From positions 1,506,501 to 1,570,500 of the forward strand of contig NZ_LBIQ01000030.1 in the NCBI RefSeq assembly GCF_001280515.1: DNA of 64,000 nucleotides, given 5' to 3'. Below the pieces are notes generated by a model, which was not told where the DNA came from, did not search any database, and saw nothing but the letters and a program-made list of their open reading frames with translations. A program made the position numbers and the translations under genes. Positions 26,764 through 36,397 of the stretch are shown here, piece after piece; position 1 is the stretch's first letter; every line of letters begins with the position of its first letter. The stretch comes from Mangrovimonas sp. ST2L15 (GTDB lineage Bacteria > Bacteroidota > Bacteroidia > Flavobacteriales > Flavobacteriaceae).

Positions 26764-26908
26764 TTTTATTATTAGACATTACCCTCAAAATTAAGCTATT
26801 ATCTTGGAAGTTTCTGTTAAAGTAATTTTAATTCCTCTGTAATAAGAAAATCAAATAGTTCTATTAGAACTGTTAATAACTTATAAGTAAGGTTTTCATC
26901 AAAAAACC

Positions 26909-26916
26909 TACTTTTG
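26909..26916 (+). promoter_or_regulatory. -7 element candidate for trxB
   Basis: TACTTTTG fits TAnnTTTG and lies 27 nt before the trxB ATG. No clear TTTG at the -33 position. Confidence 0.4.
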
Positions 26917-26942
26917 TTTAGTGTAATTAACGATAAGAGATT

Positions 26943-27923
26943 ATGTCAGATTCAATAGAAAGAGTGAAATGTTTAATTATTGGTTCAGGTCCTGCGGGTT
27001 ATACGGCAGCAATATATGCATCAAGAGCCAATATGAATCCAATTTTGTATCAAGGAGCCCAACCTGGTGGTCAATTGACAACCACAAATGAAGTAGAAAA
27101 TTTTCCTGGTTATCCTGATGGGATTACTGGTCCAGAAATGATGATGGAATTACAAAAACAAGCAGAGCGTTTTGGAACCGATGTAAGAAATGGATGGATT
27201 ACCAAGGTGGATTTTTCTGGAGAGGTTCATAAAGTTTGGGTTAACGATGAGAAGGAAATCCACTGTGATACCGTTATTATTTCTACTGGAGCTTCAGCTA
27301 AATATTTGGGATTGGAATCTGAACAAAAATATTTAAAGTTAGGAGGCGGTGTTTCTGCATGTGCCGTTTGTGATGGTTTCTTTTATAGAAATCAAGAAGT
27401 GGTTATTGTTGGAGCAGGAGATTCTGCTTGTGAAGAAGCACATTATTTATCAAACCTTTGTAAGAAGGTAACCATGTTGGTTAGACGAGATGAATTTAGA
27501 GCCTCTAAAATCATGGAAGCAAGAGTTAGAAATACACCTAACATTGAAATATTGATGAATACCGAAACTGAAGAAGTGATTGGTGATGGTCAATTGGTAA
27601 CGGCAGTAAAAGCTAGAAACAAAGAAACGGGAGAAGTTTTTGAAATTCCTGCAACTGGATTTTTTGTTGCCATTGGTCATAAGCCTAATACTGATATCTT
27701 TAAAGGCTTTTTGGAATTGGATGAAACCGGTTACATTATTAATAAACCAGGTTCTTCACGTACCAATATTGAGGGCGTGTTTGTGAGCGGTGATGCAGCA
27801 GACCATGTGTATAGACAGGCTATTACGGCTGCTGGAACAGGCTGTATGGCAGCTTTGGATGCAGAAAGATATTTAGCTTCAAAAGATGCTACATTTGAAG
27901 TAAGTACTTCAACATACAACTAG
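26943..27923 (+). CDS. trxB: Thioredoxin-disulfide reductase
   Basis: An NADPH- and FAD-dependent reductase of thioredoxin. The 326-residue protein has FAD motif GSGPAGYTAAIYASRA (15-30), GGQLTTTNEVENFPG, the redox pair C140-A-V-C143 and the NADPH motif VVIVGAGDSACEEA. The FAD-closing block VFVSGDAADHVYRQAITAAGTGCMAALDAERYL is present (about 280-312). Monocistronic with a strong terminator. Confidence 0.97.
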   Translation: MSDSIERVKCLIIGSGPAGYTAAIYASRANMNPILYQGAQPGGQLTTTNEVENFPGYPDGITGPEMMMELQKQAERFGTDVRNGWITKVDFSGEVHKVWVNDEKEIHCDTVIISTGASAKYLGLESEQKYLKLGGGVSACAVCDGFFYRNQEVVIVGAGDSACEEAHYLSNLCKKVTMLVRRDEFRASKIMEARVRNTPNIEILMNTETEEVIGDGQLVTAVKARNKETGEVFEIPATGFFVAIGHKPNTDIFKGFLELDETGYIINKPGSSRTNIEGVFVSGDAADHVYRQAITAAGTGCMAALDAERYLASKDATFEVSTSTYN

Positions 27924-27956
27924 AAATACAAATTAGAAACCTTGTAAGTTATTGAA

Positions 27957-27983
27957 ACCGAAGCATATGCTTCGGTTTTTTTT
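27957..27983 (+). terminator. Rho-independent terminator after trxB
   Basis: A perfect 20-bp palindrome (ACCGAAGCAT/ATGCTTCGGT) followed by eight T. Confidence 0.9.
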
Positions 27984-28053
27984 GTATATTAGGAGGAGAT
28001 TCCCTGTAAGTGATCTATTAATAGCATATTAAGAACACTCTAAAACCTCTCAC

Positions 28054-30219
28054 ATGAAACGAGTATTATATGCTTGGTGTCTCTTTGTAAGCGCCATGGT
28101 TTGGTCTCAAAAATTGGCTCAACCAGAAGTCCTTCCTCAAAACATTGTAAAGAATACCTACCATGGTGTTACCATTGAAGATCCATACCAGTATCTGGAA
28201 AACTTAGATGACCCCTCTGTTATCAATTGGATGAAGGGTAATGCCCAATATGCCAATTCTGTTTTGGATAACATTTCTGGTAAACAAGAAATGCTGGACA
28301 AGATGATGGAATTGATGAACAGAACATCTGCGGCCATAGGCAGTTTAAGGATTACAGATGATAATACTTACTTTTATTTAAAGCGCGTTCCTGGAGAAGA
28401 GATTTTTAAAATGTATAAACGTGATGGATATGAGGGCAAGGAAACGCTCTTTTTTGATCCTAACAAATACAAAAAGGATTCAGGAAAGACATACACCATT
28501 AATGGGATTACCCCCAATAATCAAGGAGATAAGGTTGCAGTAACGCTGGCAGCAAATGGATCTGAAAATCCGGAAGTCCTTATTTTCACCAGTGAAGGAG
28601 AGAAATTTAAAGAAACCATAGAATTAGGACGTGGTATTTCTTGGCTGCCTTCAGGAGATGCTTTCTACTACAACAAATTCCATTCTTCCGATGTGACTGA
28701 CATGAACCGAAAAATGTTTACGAATGTCTATGTACATCAATTGGGAACTGAACAAGAAGCGGATAATATATACTTTTCTAAAGAAGAATATGAGGCTTTA
28801 GGTGTCGATGGGATGGAGATTCCTATGGTAGTTTATGACAAAAACGCAGGACTGAATGTTTTGATTATAGGATCCGTAGATAAAAACACAAGAGCTTATT
28901 TTCAATCGGCATCTGGTAATTCAAAAGTATGGAAGTCCTTATCTCAAAGGTCAGACCTGATTGTTGATTATGAAGTCAATGATAAGCATCTTTATTTCAT
29001 GACGTATTTGGACAGCCCCAATTATCAGATTAAAAAAGTATCTCTTCAAGATTTGGATGTGTCTAAAGCAACAACTGTAGTTCCCGAGTCCAAGAACGAA
29101 ATTATTACAGGGATGAAATTGACAAAAGATGGCTTGTACTATACTACCATGAAAAATGGTGTAGAGGCTCAAGTTTATTTTTTAGCATACAATTCATCTA
29201 CTCCTAAGAAATTAAAACTACCTTTTACGGCGGGTGATGCTTCTTTATCGAATAAGAGCTCAGAATTTAGTGATATTTGGATTTCCATCTCAGGATGGAC
29301 TTCACCAGACAAGAGATATCTTTATCATCCTAAGGACGATGTATTTGAATATCAACCGCTTTCTACTCCAGCAGAATACCCAGAACTTAAAGACTTAATA
29401 GCTAAAGAAGTGATAGTTGCTTCTCATGATGGGGTAATGGTGCCTGTTTCTATTATTTATAATAAAAACATCAAATTGGATGGCTCCAATCCTGGGGTAA
29501 TCTATAGTTATGGCTCTTATGGAAATTCAACGAGTCCGTTTTTTAGCCCTATTACATTGGCTTATACTCTTTATGATGGGGTTTTGATAGTTCCTCATGT
29601 AAGAGGTGGCGGAGAGTTAGGAGATTCATGGCATAAAGCGGGTCAAAAGTTGAATAAGCCTAATACGTGGAAAGATGCCATAGCAGCAGCAGAATATGTT
29701 ATTAAAGAAGGATACACATCTTCTAAGAAATTAGCCATTTTTGGAGGTAGTGCAGGGGGGATTTTAGTAGGACGCTCTATTACTGAACGTCCCGATCTTT
29801 TTGTAGCCGCCGCACCCATGGTAGGAGCCATGAATACCGTAAGAATGGAAGAGACACCTAACGGACCAGTAAATACTCCAGAGTTTGGAACGGTTCAAGA
29901 TCCAGAAGAGTTCAAGGGTTTATTGGAGATGGATTCTTATTTAAATCTTAAGCCGGGAACAGACTATCCTGCAACCCTTATTACTGCCGGGATTAATGAC
30001 CCTCGGGTTATAGCCTGGCAGCCAGCAAAATTTGCGGCCAAGTTACAACATGATAATGTAGGTGACTCACCGATTCTTTTTTTAACAGATTTTGAAGGAG
30101 GACATGGAGGCGGTGTTGCATTAACCAAAGCATTAAATAGATTTTCGAATGTGTTTTCATTTTTTTACTGGCAATCGGGACACCCGAAATTTAAGATGAG
30201 AGAGCCGATTAAGGATTAA
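28054..30219 (+). CDS. Prolyl oligopeptidase family serine peptidase (S9A)
   Basis: A 721-residue secreted endopeptidase: signal peptide (cleavage near MVWSQ), N-terminal segment, seven-bladed propeller (about 75-440) and C-terminal alpha/beta hydrolase domain. The catalytic triad is S566 (GGSAGG), D649 (NDPRV) and H684 (GGHGGG). RGGGELGDSWHKAG is the usual strand before the nucleophile. It cleaves short peptides after proline in characterised relatives. A terminator follows. Confidence 0.95.
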   Translation: MKRVLYAWCLFVSAMVWSQKLAQPEVLPQNIVKNTYHGVTIEDPYQYLENLDDPSVINWMKGNAQYANSVLDNISGKQEMLDKMMELMNRTSAAIGSLRITDDNTYFYLKRVPGEEIFKMYKRDGYEGKETLFFDPNKYKKDSGKTYTINGITPNNQGDKVAVTLAANGSENPEVLIFTSEGEKFKETIELGRGISWLPSGDAFYYNKFHSSDVTDMNRKMFTNVYVHQLGTEQEADNIYFSKEEYEALGVDGMEIPMVVYDKNAGLNVLIIGSVDKNTRAYFQSASGNSKVWKSLSQRSDLIVDYEVNDKHLYFMTYLDSPNYQIKKVSLQDLDVSKATTVVPESKNEIITGMKLTKDGLYYTTMKNGVEAQVYFLAYNSSTPKKLKLPFTAGDASLSNKSSEFSDIWISISGWTSPDKRYLYHPKDDVFEYQPLSTPAEYPELKDLIAKEVIVASHDGVMVPVSIIYNKNIKLDGSNPGVIYSYGSYGNSTSPFFSPITLAYTLYDGVLIVPHVRGGGELGDSWHKAGQKLNKPNTWKDAIAAAEYVIKEGYTSSKKLAIFGGSAGGILVGRSITERPDLFVAAAPMVGAMNTVRMEETPNGPVNTPEFGTVQDPEEFKGLLEMDSYLNLKPGTDYPATLITAGINDPRVIAWQPAKFAAKLQHDNVGDSPILFLTDFEGGHGGGVALTKALNRFSNVFSFFYWQSGHPKFKMREPIKD

Positions 30220-30231
30220 AAGTATAAACCG

Positions 30232-30269
30232 AAACCTAGATTTAAAAGTCTAGGTTTTTTGTTTTTTTA
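30232..30269 (+). terminator. Rho-independent terminator after the S9 peptidase
   Basis: AAACCTAGA and TCTAGGTTT pair around an 8-nt loop, followed by a T-rich run. Confidence 0.85.
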
Positions 30270-30364
30270 GCGAAGTTTTCGAACTATAACGGTATAGTTG
30301 AGCCTGTGTGATAAATGTTACACATAGTATGATTTATGTCATGTTTTCGAAAGTCATTCGGTAT

Positions 30365-30372
30365 TACATTTG
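30365..30372 (+). promoter_or_regulatory. -7 element candidate for the YceI operon
   Basis: TACATTTG fits TAnnTTTG and lies 20 nt before the YceI ATG; the -33 element is degenerate (TTTTC about 18 nt upstream). Confidence 0.45.
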
Positions 30373-30392
30373 TATCAAACAATTAATCAGAT

Positions 30393-30959
30393 ATGAGACA
30401 TTTTATCCAATTAGCCATCGTGGCTTTGTTGCTGTGTCCAATTTCTTCAATCGGGCAAAGCTTTAAGATCCAAAAAACAGGATCATCGATCATTATTTCC
30501 GGAACATCCAGTCTACATGATTGGGATATTGAAGCCGAAGATTATTCAGGAACTATTGAGTTTAGTGATTTGGCTGCCGGTCAAATTTCTAACCTTAACA
30601 TGTCAGTTGTTTCAGAAAGTTTAAAAAGCGGAAAAAGCGGTATGGATAGCAATACCTATAAAGCTTTGAACACTAAAAAGTACAAAAATGTAACTTTTAA
30701 ATTTTCTAAAGTCAACAAACTGGAAAAGGTAGATGACTCCACCTTTAAATTGAATGTGTCAGGAACATTAACGATTGTGGGGGCATCTAAAAATGTCAAC
30801 TTTGAAATGCTTTTAACTAAGCTTCCAAGTGGCGTTAATTTAACAGGTAGTGAATCCATAAAAATGACGGATTTTGGTATCGACCCGCCTAAAGCTTTAA
30901 TGGGAACCATTAAAACTGGAGACAAGGTTACCATCAAATTTAATACAACTTTTAAATAA
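30393..30959 (+). CDS. YceI family periplasmic protein
   Basis: A 188-residue exported lipocalin-like barrel of the YceI family: signal peptide (cleavage near IGQS), then GTSSLHDWDIEAEDYSGTIEF, the central MDSNTYKALNTKKYKNVTFKFS and the GIDPPKALMGTIKTGDKVTIKF end. Family members bind polyisoprenoids in a hydrophobic tunnel. First of a three-gene run with a barrel protein and a second YceI-type protein. Confidence 0.92.
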   Translation: MRHFIQLAIVALLLCPISSIGQSFKIQKTGSSIIISGTSSLHDWDIEAEDYSGTIEFSDLAAGQISNLNMSVVSESLKSGKSGMDSNTYKALNTKKYKNVTFKFSKVNKLEKVDDSTFKLNVSGTLTIVGASKNVNFEMLLTKLPSGVNLTGSESIKMTDFGIDPPKALMGTIKTGDKVTIKFNTTFK

Positions 30960-30984
30960 ATACTTAACAAAAACGAAACTAGAA

Positions 30985-32283
30985 ATGAAAAATTTTAAAA
31001 AACTATCGGTTTTATTTCTATTGGTGCTTTCTTTTAGCGCCGTACAAGCACAGAAAAGACATTTGGATAATTATAGAGATCCAGATCAAAGAGGTATCAA
31101 TGTATTTGAAGCGCCTAAAGATACTGTCTCCACATTTGATGGAGTAAGGGTTAGAATAGGTGGATCATCTACTCTTCAATTCCAAGCTATAGATCACGAA
31201 AATGGTGTAGATCAGGCTTTAATTGATGACGGAACAGTTCTTCCATTAAAAGAAATAGGAAGCAACTTTAACCTAGCTACTGCCAACTTAGATTTAGATG
31301 TAGCTTTGGCAAAAGGTGTAAGAATGCACTTAAGAACTTATTTGTCTTCTCGTCACCACCCAGAACCTTATGTAAAAGGTGGATATTTTCAAATTGATAA
31401 CCTAGACTTTATTAGTGAAGGTACTTTAGGTGAACTAATGAAATACACCACTATTAAAGTAGGTCACATGGAGAATAACTATGGTGATGCCCACTTTAGA
31501 AGAACTGACAATGCACAAGCCATGTTCAACCCATTTGTTGGAAACTTAATTATGGATTCGTTTACTACAGAAGTAGGTGCTGAGGTTTACTATCAAAGAA
31601 ATGGTTTTATCGGTATGGTAGGTTTCTCTAATGGTAAGTTAAACCAATCTGTAGAAGCGGGATCTAATGGAAAAACTGGTGGAGCTTCCTTTTTGGCAAA
31701 ATTAGGTTACGACAGTCAACTTAGTGATGACCTAAGAGTGCGTTTAACAGGATCTTTGTATAATACAGGTTATGTGCCTTCAAACTACTTATATACTGCA
31801 GACCGTGCTGGTTCTAGATATTACTTTGTAATGGAAAATGAGGAAGCTGCTGCTAAAAGCCCATTCAGATCAGGACGTTATGATCCAGGTTTCAGAAACA
31901 GTATAACAGCTATTATGTTCAATCCATTTGTGAAATTCGGAGGTTTGGAATTCTTCGGAACTGCAGAATTTGTTAGTGGTAGAGCTTCATCTGAAGTTGA
32001 TGACCGTAAAACAACTCAATTTGCTGGAGAACTTATCTACAGATTTGGAAGCACTGAAAACTTCTATGTAGGTGGACGTTACAACACTGTTAAAGGGGAA
32101 TTAGCTGATGGAACTGAACCAGATATCAACAGAACACAGCTTAGTGCCGGTTGGTTTATGACCAAAAACATTTTAGCAAAAGTTGAGTATGTGAATCAAA
32201 AATATGATGGATACGACAATACTAGTATTTTATATGATGGTCAATTTAATGGAGTAGTAGTAGAAGCTGTAATTAGTTTCTAA
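30985..32283 (+). CDS. Outer-membrane beta-barrel (porin-like) protein
   Basis: A 432-residue protein with signal peptide (AVQA-QKR) and an alternating hydrophobic/aromatic strand pattern through its length, ending in a C-terminal strand with terminal Phe (VVVEAVISF), the usual outer-membrane barrel signal. No plug or TonB box. Codon use is biased to a few preferred codons, suggesting high expression. It sits 25 nt after one YceI gene and 29 nt before another, so a shared role is likely. Confidence 0.82.
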   Translation: MKNFKKLSVLFLLVLSFSAVQAQKRHLDNYRDPDQRGINVFEAPKDTVSTFDGVRVRIGGSSTLQFQAIDHENGVDQALIDDGTVLPLKEIGSNFNLATANLDLDVALAKGVRMHLRTYLSSRHHPEPYVKGGYFQIDNLDFISEGTLGELMKYTTIKVGHMENNYGDAHFRRTDNAQAMFNPFVGNLIMDSFTTEVGAEVYYQRNGFIGMVGFSNGKLNQSVEAGSNGKTGGASFLAKLGYDSQLSDDLRVRLTGSLYNTGYVPSNYLYTADRAGSRYYFVMENEEAAAKSPFRSGRYDPGFRNSITAIMFNPFVKFGGLEFFGTAEFVSGRASSEVDDRKTTQFAGELIYRFGSTENFYVGGRYNTVKGELADGTEPDINRTQLSAGWFMTKNILAKVEYVNQKYDGYDNTSILYDGQFNGVVVEAVISF

Positions 32284-32312
32284 TTTCCAGAAAATTTGGT
32301 TAAATTTATAAA

Positions 32313-32897
32313 GTGAAGCCTATAATTTTAATTCTGGTCAGTGTGTTATGTTTTAAATCTCTAGTAGATGATAAGGGATTTAATGAAGCAACATACCTGA
32401 TATCCGAAAGGAGTGAATTAAAAATTATAGGCTCCACTAATGTTAACAAGTTCACTTGTGCTTATGATATGAGCCGAGTGGAAACCAAACAAAAAGTAAA
32501 TTTTAGACAGGAAAACGATAAGCTTGTTTTTACAAACACCGATTTAATTCTAAAGAGTACAGCTTTTGACTGCGGTAGTAAAATGATCAACAAGGACTTC
32601 AATAAGTTGATGCAAACTGATATCTTTCCTGATATTTCCCTAAAGCTTATAGAAATTACCAAAGAAAATATTGAACATCATGTGGTTTACACCACAATGG
32701 ATGTCACTATTTGTAATCGAACCAAGCGCTATAAAGTACCTGTCAATATTTCTGATAGCGTTAAGTTAGGAGTTAAAGGTAATTTAAGAATCAATATCAC
32801 AGACTACGAGCTCGAAGCCCCTAAAAAGGCGATGGGTATGATTAAAGTTTGTAATGATATTGATATCGATTTCAATCTCTTCTTTCAAAAATTATAG
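32313..32897 (+). CDS. YceI-like protein, divergent
   Basis: A 194-residue protein from a GTG start. It has a weak signal peptide, then the YceI pattern (LKIIGSTNVNKFTCAYD, FDCGSKMINKDFNKLMQTDIFPDISLKL, APKKAMGMIKVCNDIDIDFNLFF). It contains Cys residues absent from the first copy and is distant from it in sequence. Third gene of the YceI-barrel-YceI run. Its stop overlaps the converging GIN-domain gene by 6 nt. Confidence 0.8.
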   Translation: MKPIILILVSVLCFKSLVDDKGFNEATYLISERSELKIIGSTNVNKFTCAYDMSRVETKQKVNFRQENDKLVFTNTDLILKSTAFDCGSKMINKDFNKLMQTDIFPDISLKLIEITKENIEHHVVYTTMDVTICNRTKRYKVPVNISDSVKLGVKGNLRINITDYELEAPKKAMGMIKVCNDIDIDFNLFFQKL

Positions 32898-33722
32898 TTC
32901 CTTTTTCTTTAATTGTGAGGTACCATCAAATTTGTGAATGGTAATTTGAGGCGCTCCATAAAGATCCACATCTCCATTACCTATAGATTCTAATTCAAAG
33001 GAATTATTGACATGAATGGAAATTTCGCCATTATCCTGAATAAAAACTTTAGCTGTATTTGTAGTTAAATTATTTCCTCTTAAATCTGAATTTCCAGAAC
33101 ATTTCAAGTCCAATTTTTGCAAATTTCCTTCTAAAGTCGCATAGGCGTTATCAAAAAGGTCCAGTTTAAGTGATTGACTATTTATTAATGCTTCTATTTT
33201 ACTATTTTCATTAAGGTCCAAGGTTGTAGAATCGCTTTTTATATTAAATTTCATGTCACCTTTTCCATGCCCATTCAACTGAAAATAGCTTGTTTCTATA
33301 TTCAAGGAAATTTCAGCATCATCTCTGGCTTCTATTTTAAGGTTATTAGTAACCATCGTGCTAATCGCTGCTATTTCAGAATCTCCTTTCCCTATAATAT
33401 AATTTAGGTCACTGTTATAGTTAACCGTGATGTTTAATCGTTTACTTGAAACAATTCGTTTTGTAGTTTCTATTACCAAGGCACCCTCTGAAACTGTAAT
33501 ATGAATGATATCGTGAAGATTTTCATCGGCTTCTACTTCAACCGACGTGTCAAAAGATTTTTTTAGGATAACTTCAAAATCATTGCCTACCACCAATTTG
33601 TGGAAGGGGTCAACTTTTGTTTCTACGGTAGTAACTTGTTTGTTACCTTTTATTTTTTCTTGACTTAAAGCAGACTGAATGATAGAGAATCCAATCAAAC
33701 AGGTTAGTAAAATGTTCTTCAT
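32892..33722 (-). CDS. GIN domain (DUF2807) secreted protein
   Basis: A 276-residue exported protein from the ATG at 33722, which places the signal peptide (ALSQ cleavage) at the N-terminus; the upstream ATG at 33773 would add 17 residues and lie upstream of the promoter-like box. A GIN domain (head, ASTE and similar) follows: VDPFHKLVVGNDFEVILKK, then VEADENLHDIIHITVSEGALVIET, then a regular beta-ladder. Function unknown; probably a periplasmic right-handed beta-helix. Confidence 0.82.
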   Translation of the reverse strand: MKNILLTCLIGFSIIQSALSQEKIKGNKQVTTVETKVDPFHKLVVGNDFEVILKKSFDTSVEVEADENLHDIIHITVSEGALVIETTKRIVSSKRLNITVNYNSDLNYIIGKGDSEIAAISTMVTNNLKIEARDDAEISLNIETSYFQLNGHGKGDMKFNIKSDSTTLDLNENSKIEALINSQSLKLDLFDNAYATLEGNLQKLDLKCSGNSDLRGNNLTTNTAKVFIQDNGEISIHVNNSFELESIGNGDVDLYGAPQITIHKFDGTSQLKKKEL

Positions 33723-33737
33723 ATAAATGGTTTGGTG

Positions 33738-33745
33738 CAAATATA
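33738..33745 (-). promoter_or_regulatory. -7 element candidate for the first GIN-domain gene
   Basis: On the minus strand TATATTTG fits TAnnTTTG and ends 15 nt before the ATG at 33722; the -33 element is poor. Confidence 0.4.
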
Positions 33746-33750
33746 GAAAA

Positions 33751-33789
33751 CCATCCTGATATGTTTTAAACACAACAGGATGGCATTTT
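33751..33789 (-). terminator. Probable terminator between the two GIN-domain genes
   Basis: CCATCCTG and CAGGATGG pair with an inner TGTTTTAAACACA stem; on the minus strand a TTTTCT run follows. It separates the two GIN genes into different transcripts. Confidence 0.6.
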
Positions 33790-33807
33790 TTGGTGGTCAG
33801 ATGATAT

Positions 33808-34524
33808 TTATTCTTGTCTTACAGAACCAGAAACCCCATCGGTTTTATCTAAAATTTCTGGATTCCCAATATATTTCACATCAGCCCCACTACTAGCCTT
33901 TGCAGTTAATTTTTTCTGCGTATTTACAGTAATGCCTGAGCCGCTGCTAGCTTTAACCTGCGAGTTTATTGCAATTAGTTTTTCAGCATCAATGCTACTT
34001 CCACTACTGGCCGTAGCCGAAAAGTTATTGACGCTTCCTTCAAGATCCAGTTCGCTGCCACTTGATGATCTGGCGGAGATGGAATTGGCCTGAACCTTAA
34101 GATTTAGATCGCTTCCGCTAGAGGTTCCTAAGTCCAAATGGTCTGTCTGTATCTGGTTGGTAGCAGTCACATCGCTTCCACTAGAAGCTGAAATAGACTG
34201 GATGGTTTTAACTGTTACAAAAATCTTTCTGGATGCTGCATGCGAAATATTTTGACTGGCAGTTACTTTTAAAACACCATTGTTTACTGAAGTTTCTATG
34301 ATGTTTAAAAGGTTTTCATCTGCTTCTACAGTAACACTTTCTGAGGAGCCCTGGGTGATGAATACATCTAGGCCTCGACTTACTTCAATAGCATTAAAGG
34401 ACTCAGAAACCGGTCGGTTTTCTGTAGCTACGTTTCCATTTCCACGAACTCCCATATCAAACATACAAGAGTTTAATAATAGTGATAAAATGGCGGTTAC
34501 GATTAATTTTGCAATTGTTCCCAT
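33808..34524 (-). CDS. GIN domain (DUF2807) lipoprotein with a SSGS ladder
   Basis: A 238-residue lipoprotein (LLNSC, Cys20). The head region SFNAIEVSRGLDVFITQG with VEADENLLNIIETSVNNGVLKV is the family signature. It continues into six turns marked by SSGS/SSGA at residues 114, 135, 154, 173, 193 and 211, a period of about 19-20. This is the spacing expected for rungs of a beta-helix. It lies downstream of the PadR-PspC pair, with which such genes are associated in Bacteroidota. Confidence 0.88.
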   Translation of the reverse strand: MGTIAKLIVTAILSLLLNSCMFDMGVRGNGNVATENRPVSESFNAIEVSRGLDVFITQGSSESVTVEADENLLNIIETSVNNGVLKVTASQNISHAASRKIFVTVKTIQSISASSGSDVTATNQIQTDHLDLGTSSGSDLNLKVQANSISARSSSGSELDLEGSVNNFSATASSGSSIDAEKLIAINSQVKASSGSGITVNTQKKLTAKASSGADVKYIGNPEILDKTDGVSGSVRQE

Positions 34525-34624
34525 GATAATAGATTTTTGATTGATTTTAGATTGTAAATATGTGATGATTAATTGATTCTTAAAATTATAGTTCCTTCAG
34601 TTGTAAAATTTGATGACTTAATTG

Positions 34625-36397
34625 TTATTCGCTGGTGATGTGGATGCCATCTTCTGTAATATCCATTTTCACATCATCAGAAGATCCTTTGATACCATCG
34701 CTATTTATTTCGAGACTATCACCATTGTCTTTGATCTTAATGCCTTGACTGTTGATGATTAATCCGTTTTCCTCTTTTTGGATATTGATATTCACATCAA
34801 ATTCGTCTTCAACATCACAATCAATGCAGATGACTTCGTCTTCCATGACCATTAATAAATGTGAGGCGTCGCTAAAGGAAACCAATCCACCCTCATAGCT
34901 TCTGTGGTCTAAAAATGAAGCTGTGTTTTGGTCTAACTTAAAAACAGTTCCCACAGGTAATTGTAATACCAAGTTGACATTCTGGTCTAGAAACTTGTTC
35001 TCGAAATCAGTATGTAAATAGTTATTCAATGACAAGGTCTTTCCGTTGAAGCTGTAATTATAGTCAATATTCTCTGCTGTGTTTCTGGCTTCAATAAAAT
35101 CACTTCCTTTAGCTTCTTTCATTATAATAAGGCTAGCTACAGAATCTTGTGTCGATTTAATGGTAAGCCTCACGTTTCTTGAAAAGATTACTTTTTCATC
35201 CTCGGTGTTGTACTTTACCTCAAAACCGTTGCTTCTGTGCATACCATATTTGTACTTGTCATAATCACTAGCCACCATCTTAATTTGTAAGGTGTCTTGT
35301 GGGTTGATGGTCAGTTTTTCTGTTTGCGATACAGAATTCTCAAGGGCAAAGTGTGATGCTTCTTTAATACTGATTACAACCAATCCTACTATGGATAATA
35401 ACCAAAGGCCTAACAGTGTGAATTTGGCAACCCTACCTATAGACTTCAGGTTGGTAATCAAAATTCTCAAGCCTAAATAAAGGATAAAGAATAATGGAAT
35501 TCCGAATAGGAAGAACAATAAAACCGATCCCAACCATAATGGTAATCCTGTGGTGTTTAGTGCATCTGGGTAATCAAGCCACCATGGATGAAAATAGGTG
35601 GAACTACCAAATGACAATAAGCTTACTATGAGTCCGAAGAGCAGCGAAACGCCAATGATAATTAAGATGATCCCTATGAATTTAGCAAAGAGTTTTAAGA
35701 GAAATAAAAGGACATCGCCTATGGTGTCAAAAAAATTTTTAGAACCACTTTTTACACGTTGCCCGTATTTTTCATAATCAACGTTTTTTACCGTTTCGGA
35801 GACATTATCAATTCCGTCTCGAATTTTTTTTTCAATGTTGCTGATGTTCACAGGCTCTCCGGTCATGGTCAATTTCTCAGCTGTAGTAACGGCCTCAGGA
35901 ACCAAAATCCAGAAAAGAATGTAAATAAATATAAACGTACCGCCAGAACCTATGGTAAGCAAGATCCAAAGTAAACGCACCCAAATGGCATCGATACCCA
36001 AATAATGACCCAATCCAGAAGATACCCCTGCAATATAGGAGTTGTCACGGTCTCGGTATAATTTTTTGGTTGATGATGATCTGGTTGACTTACCGTAAGA
36101 AGAAGAAATAGGTTCGTCCTCAAAAATCTCGTCGTCTACCAAATAATCTTCAGGCTGCCCCATGATGCCAATGACTTCTTCAACTTCCTTGATGCCTATC
36201 ACTTGTTTGTCGTGTTTTACACGCTCGCTAAACAATTCGGCAATACGGGCCTCGATATCAGAAATTATTTCTGCTCGACCTTGAGAGTCTGTAAATGAAC
36301 GTTTAATAGCCTCAAGATAGCGTTGTAATTTTAAGTATGCATCTTCATCTATGTGAAAAAATATACCTGCTAAATTTATGTTGACTGTCTTATTCAT
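34625..36397 (-). CDS. PspC domain membrane protein
   Basis: A 590-residue protein. The N-terminal cytosolic part (about 1-105) is charged, then comes a PspC domain (KKLYRDRDNSYIAGVSSGLGHYLG through IFIYILFWILVPEA, about 107-170). Several more transmembrane segments (about 230-345) and a C-terminal extracytoplasmic region with GIN-like beta repeats follow. PspC in other bacteria senses envelope stress. It overlaps the PadR regulator by 8 nt and is therefore its partner. Confidence 0.92.
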   Translation of the reverse strand: MNKTVNINLAGIFFHIDEDAYLKLQRYLEAIKRSFTDSQGRAEIISDIEARIAELFSERVKHDKQVIGIKEVEEVIGIMGQPEDYLVDDEIFEDEPISSSYGKSTRSSSTKKLYRDRDNSYIAGVSSGLGHYLGIDAIWVRLLWILLTIGSGGTFIFIYILFWILVPEAVTTAEKLTMTGEPVNISNIEKKIRDGIDNVSETVKNVDYEKYGQRVKSGSKNFFDTIGDVLLFLLKLFAKFIGIILIIIGVSLLFGLIVSLLSFGSSTYFHPWWLDYPDALNTTGLPLWLGSVLLFFLFGIPLFFILYLGLRILITNLKSIGRVAKFTLLGLWLLSIVGLVVISIKEASHFALENSVSQTEKLTINPQDTLQIKMVASDYDKYKYGMHRSNGFEVKYNTEDEKVIFSRNVRLTIKSTQDSVASLIIMKEAKGSDFIEARNTAENIDYNYSFNGKTLSLNNYLHTDFENKFLDQNVNLVLQLPVGTVFKLDQNTASFLDHRSYEGGLVSFSDASHLLMVMEDEVICIDCDVEDEFDVNINIQKEENGLIINSQGIKIKDNGDSLEINSDGIKGSSDDVKMDITEDGIHITSE

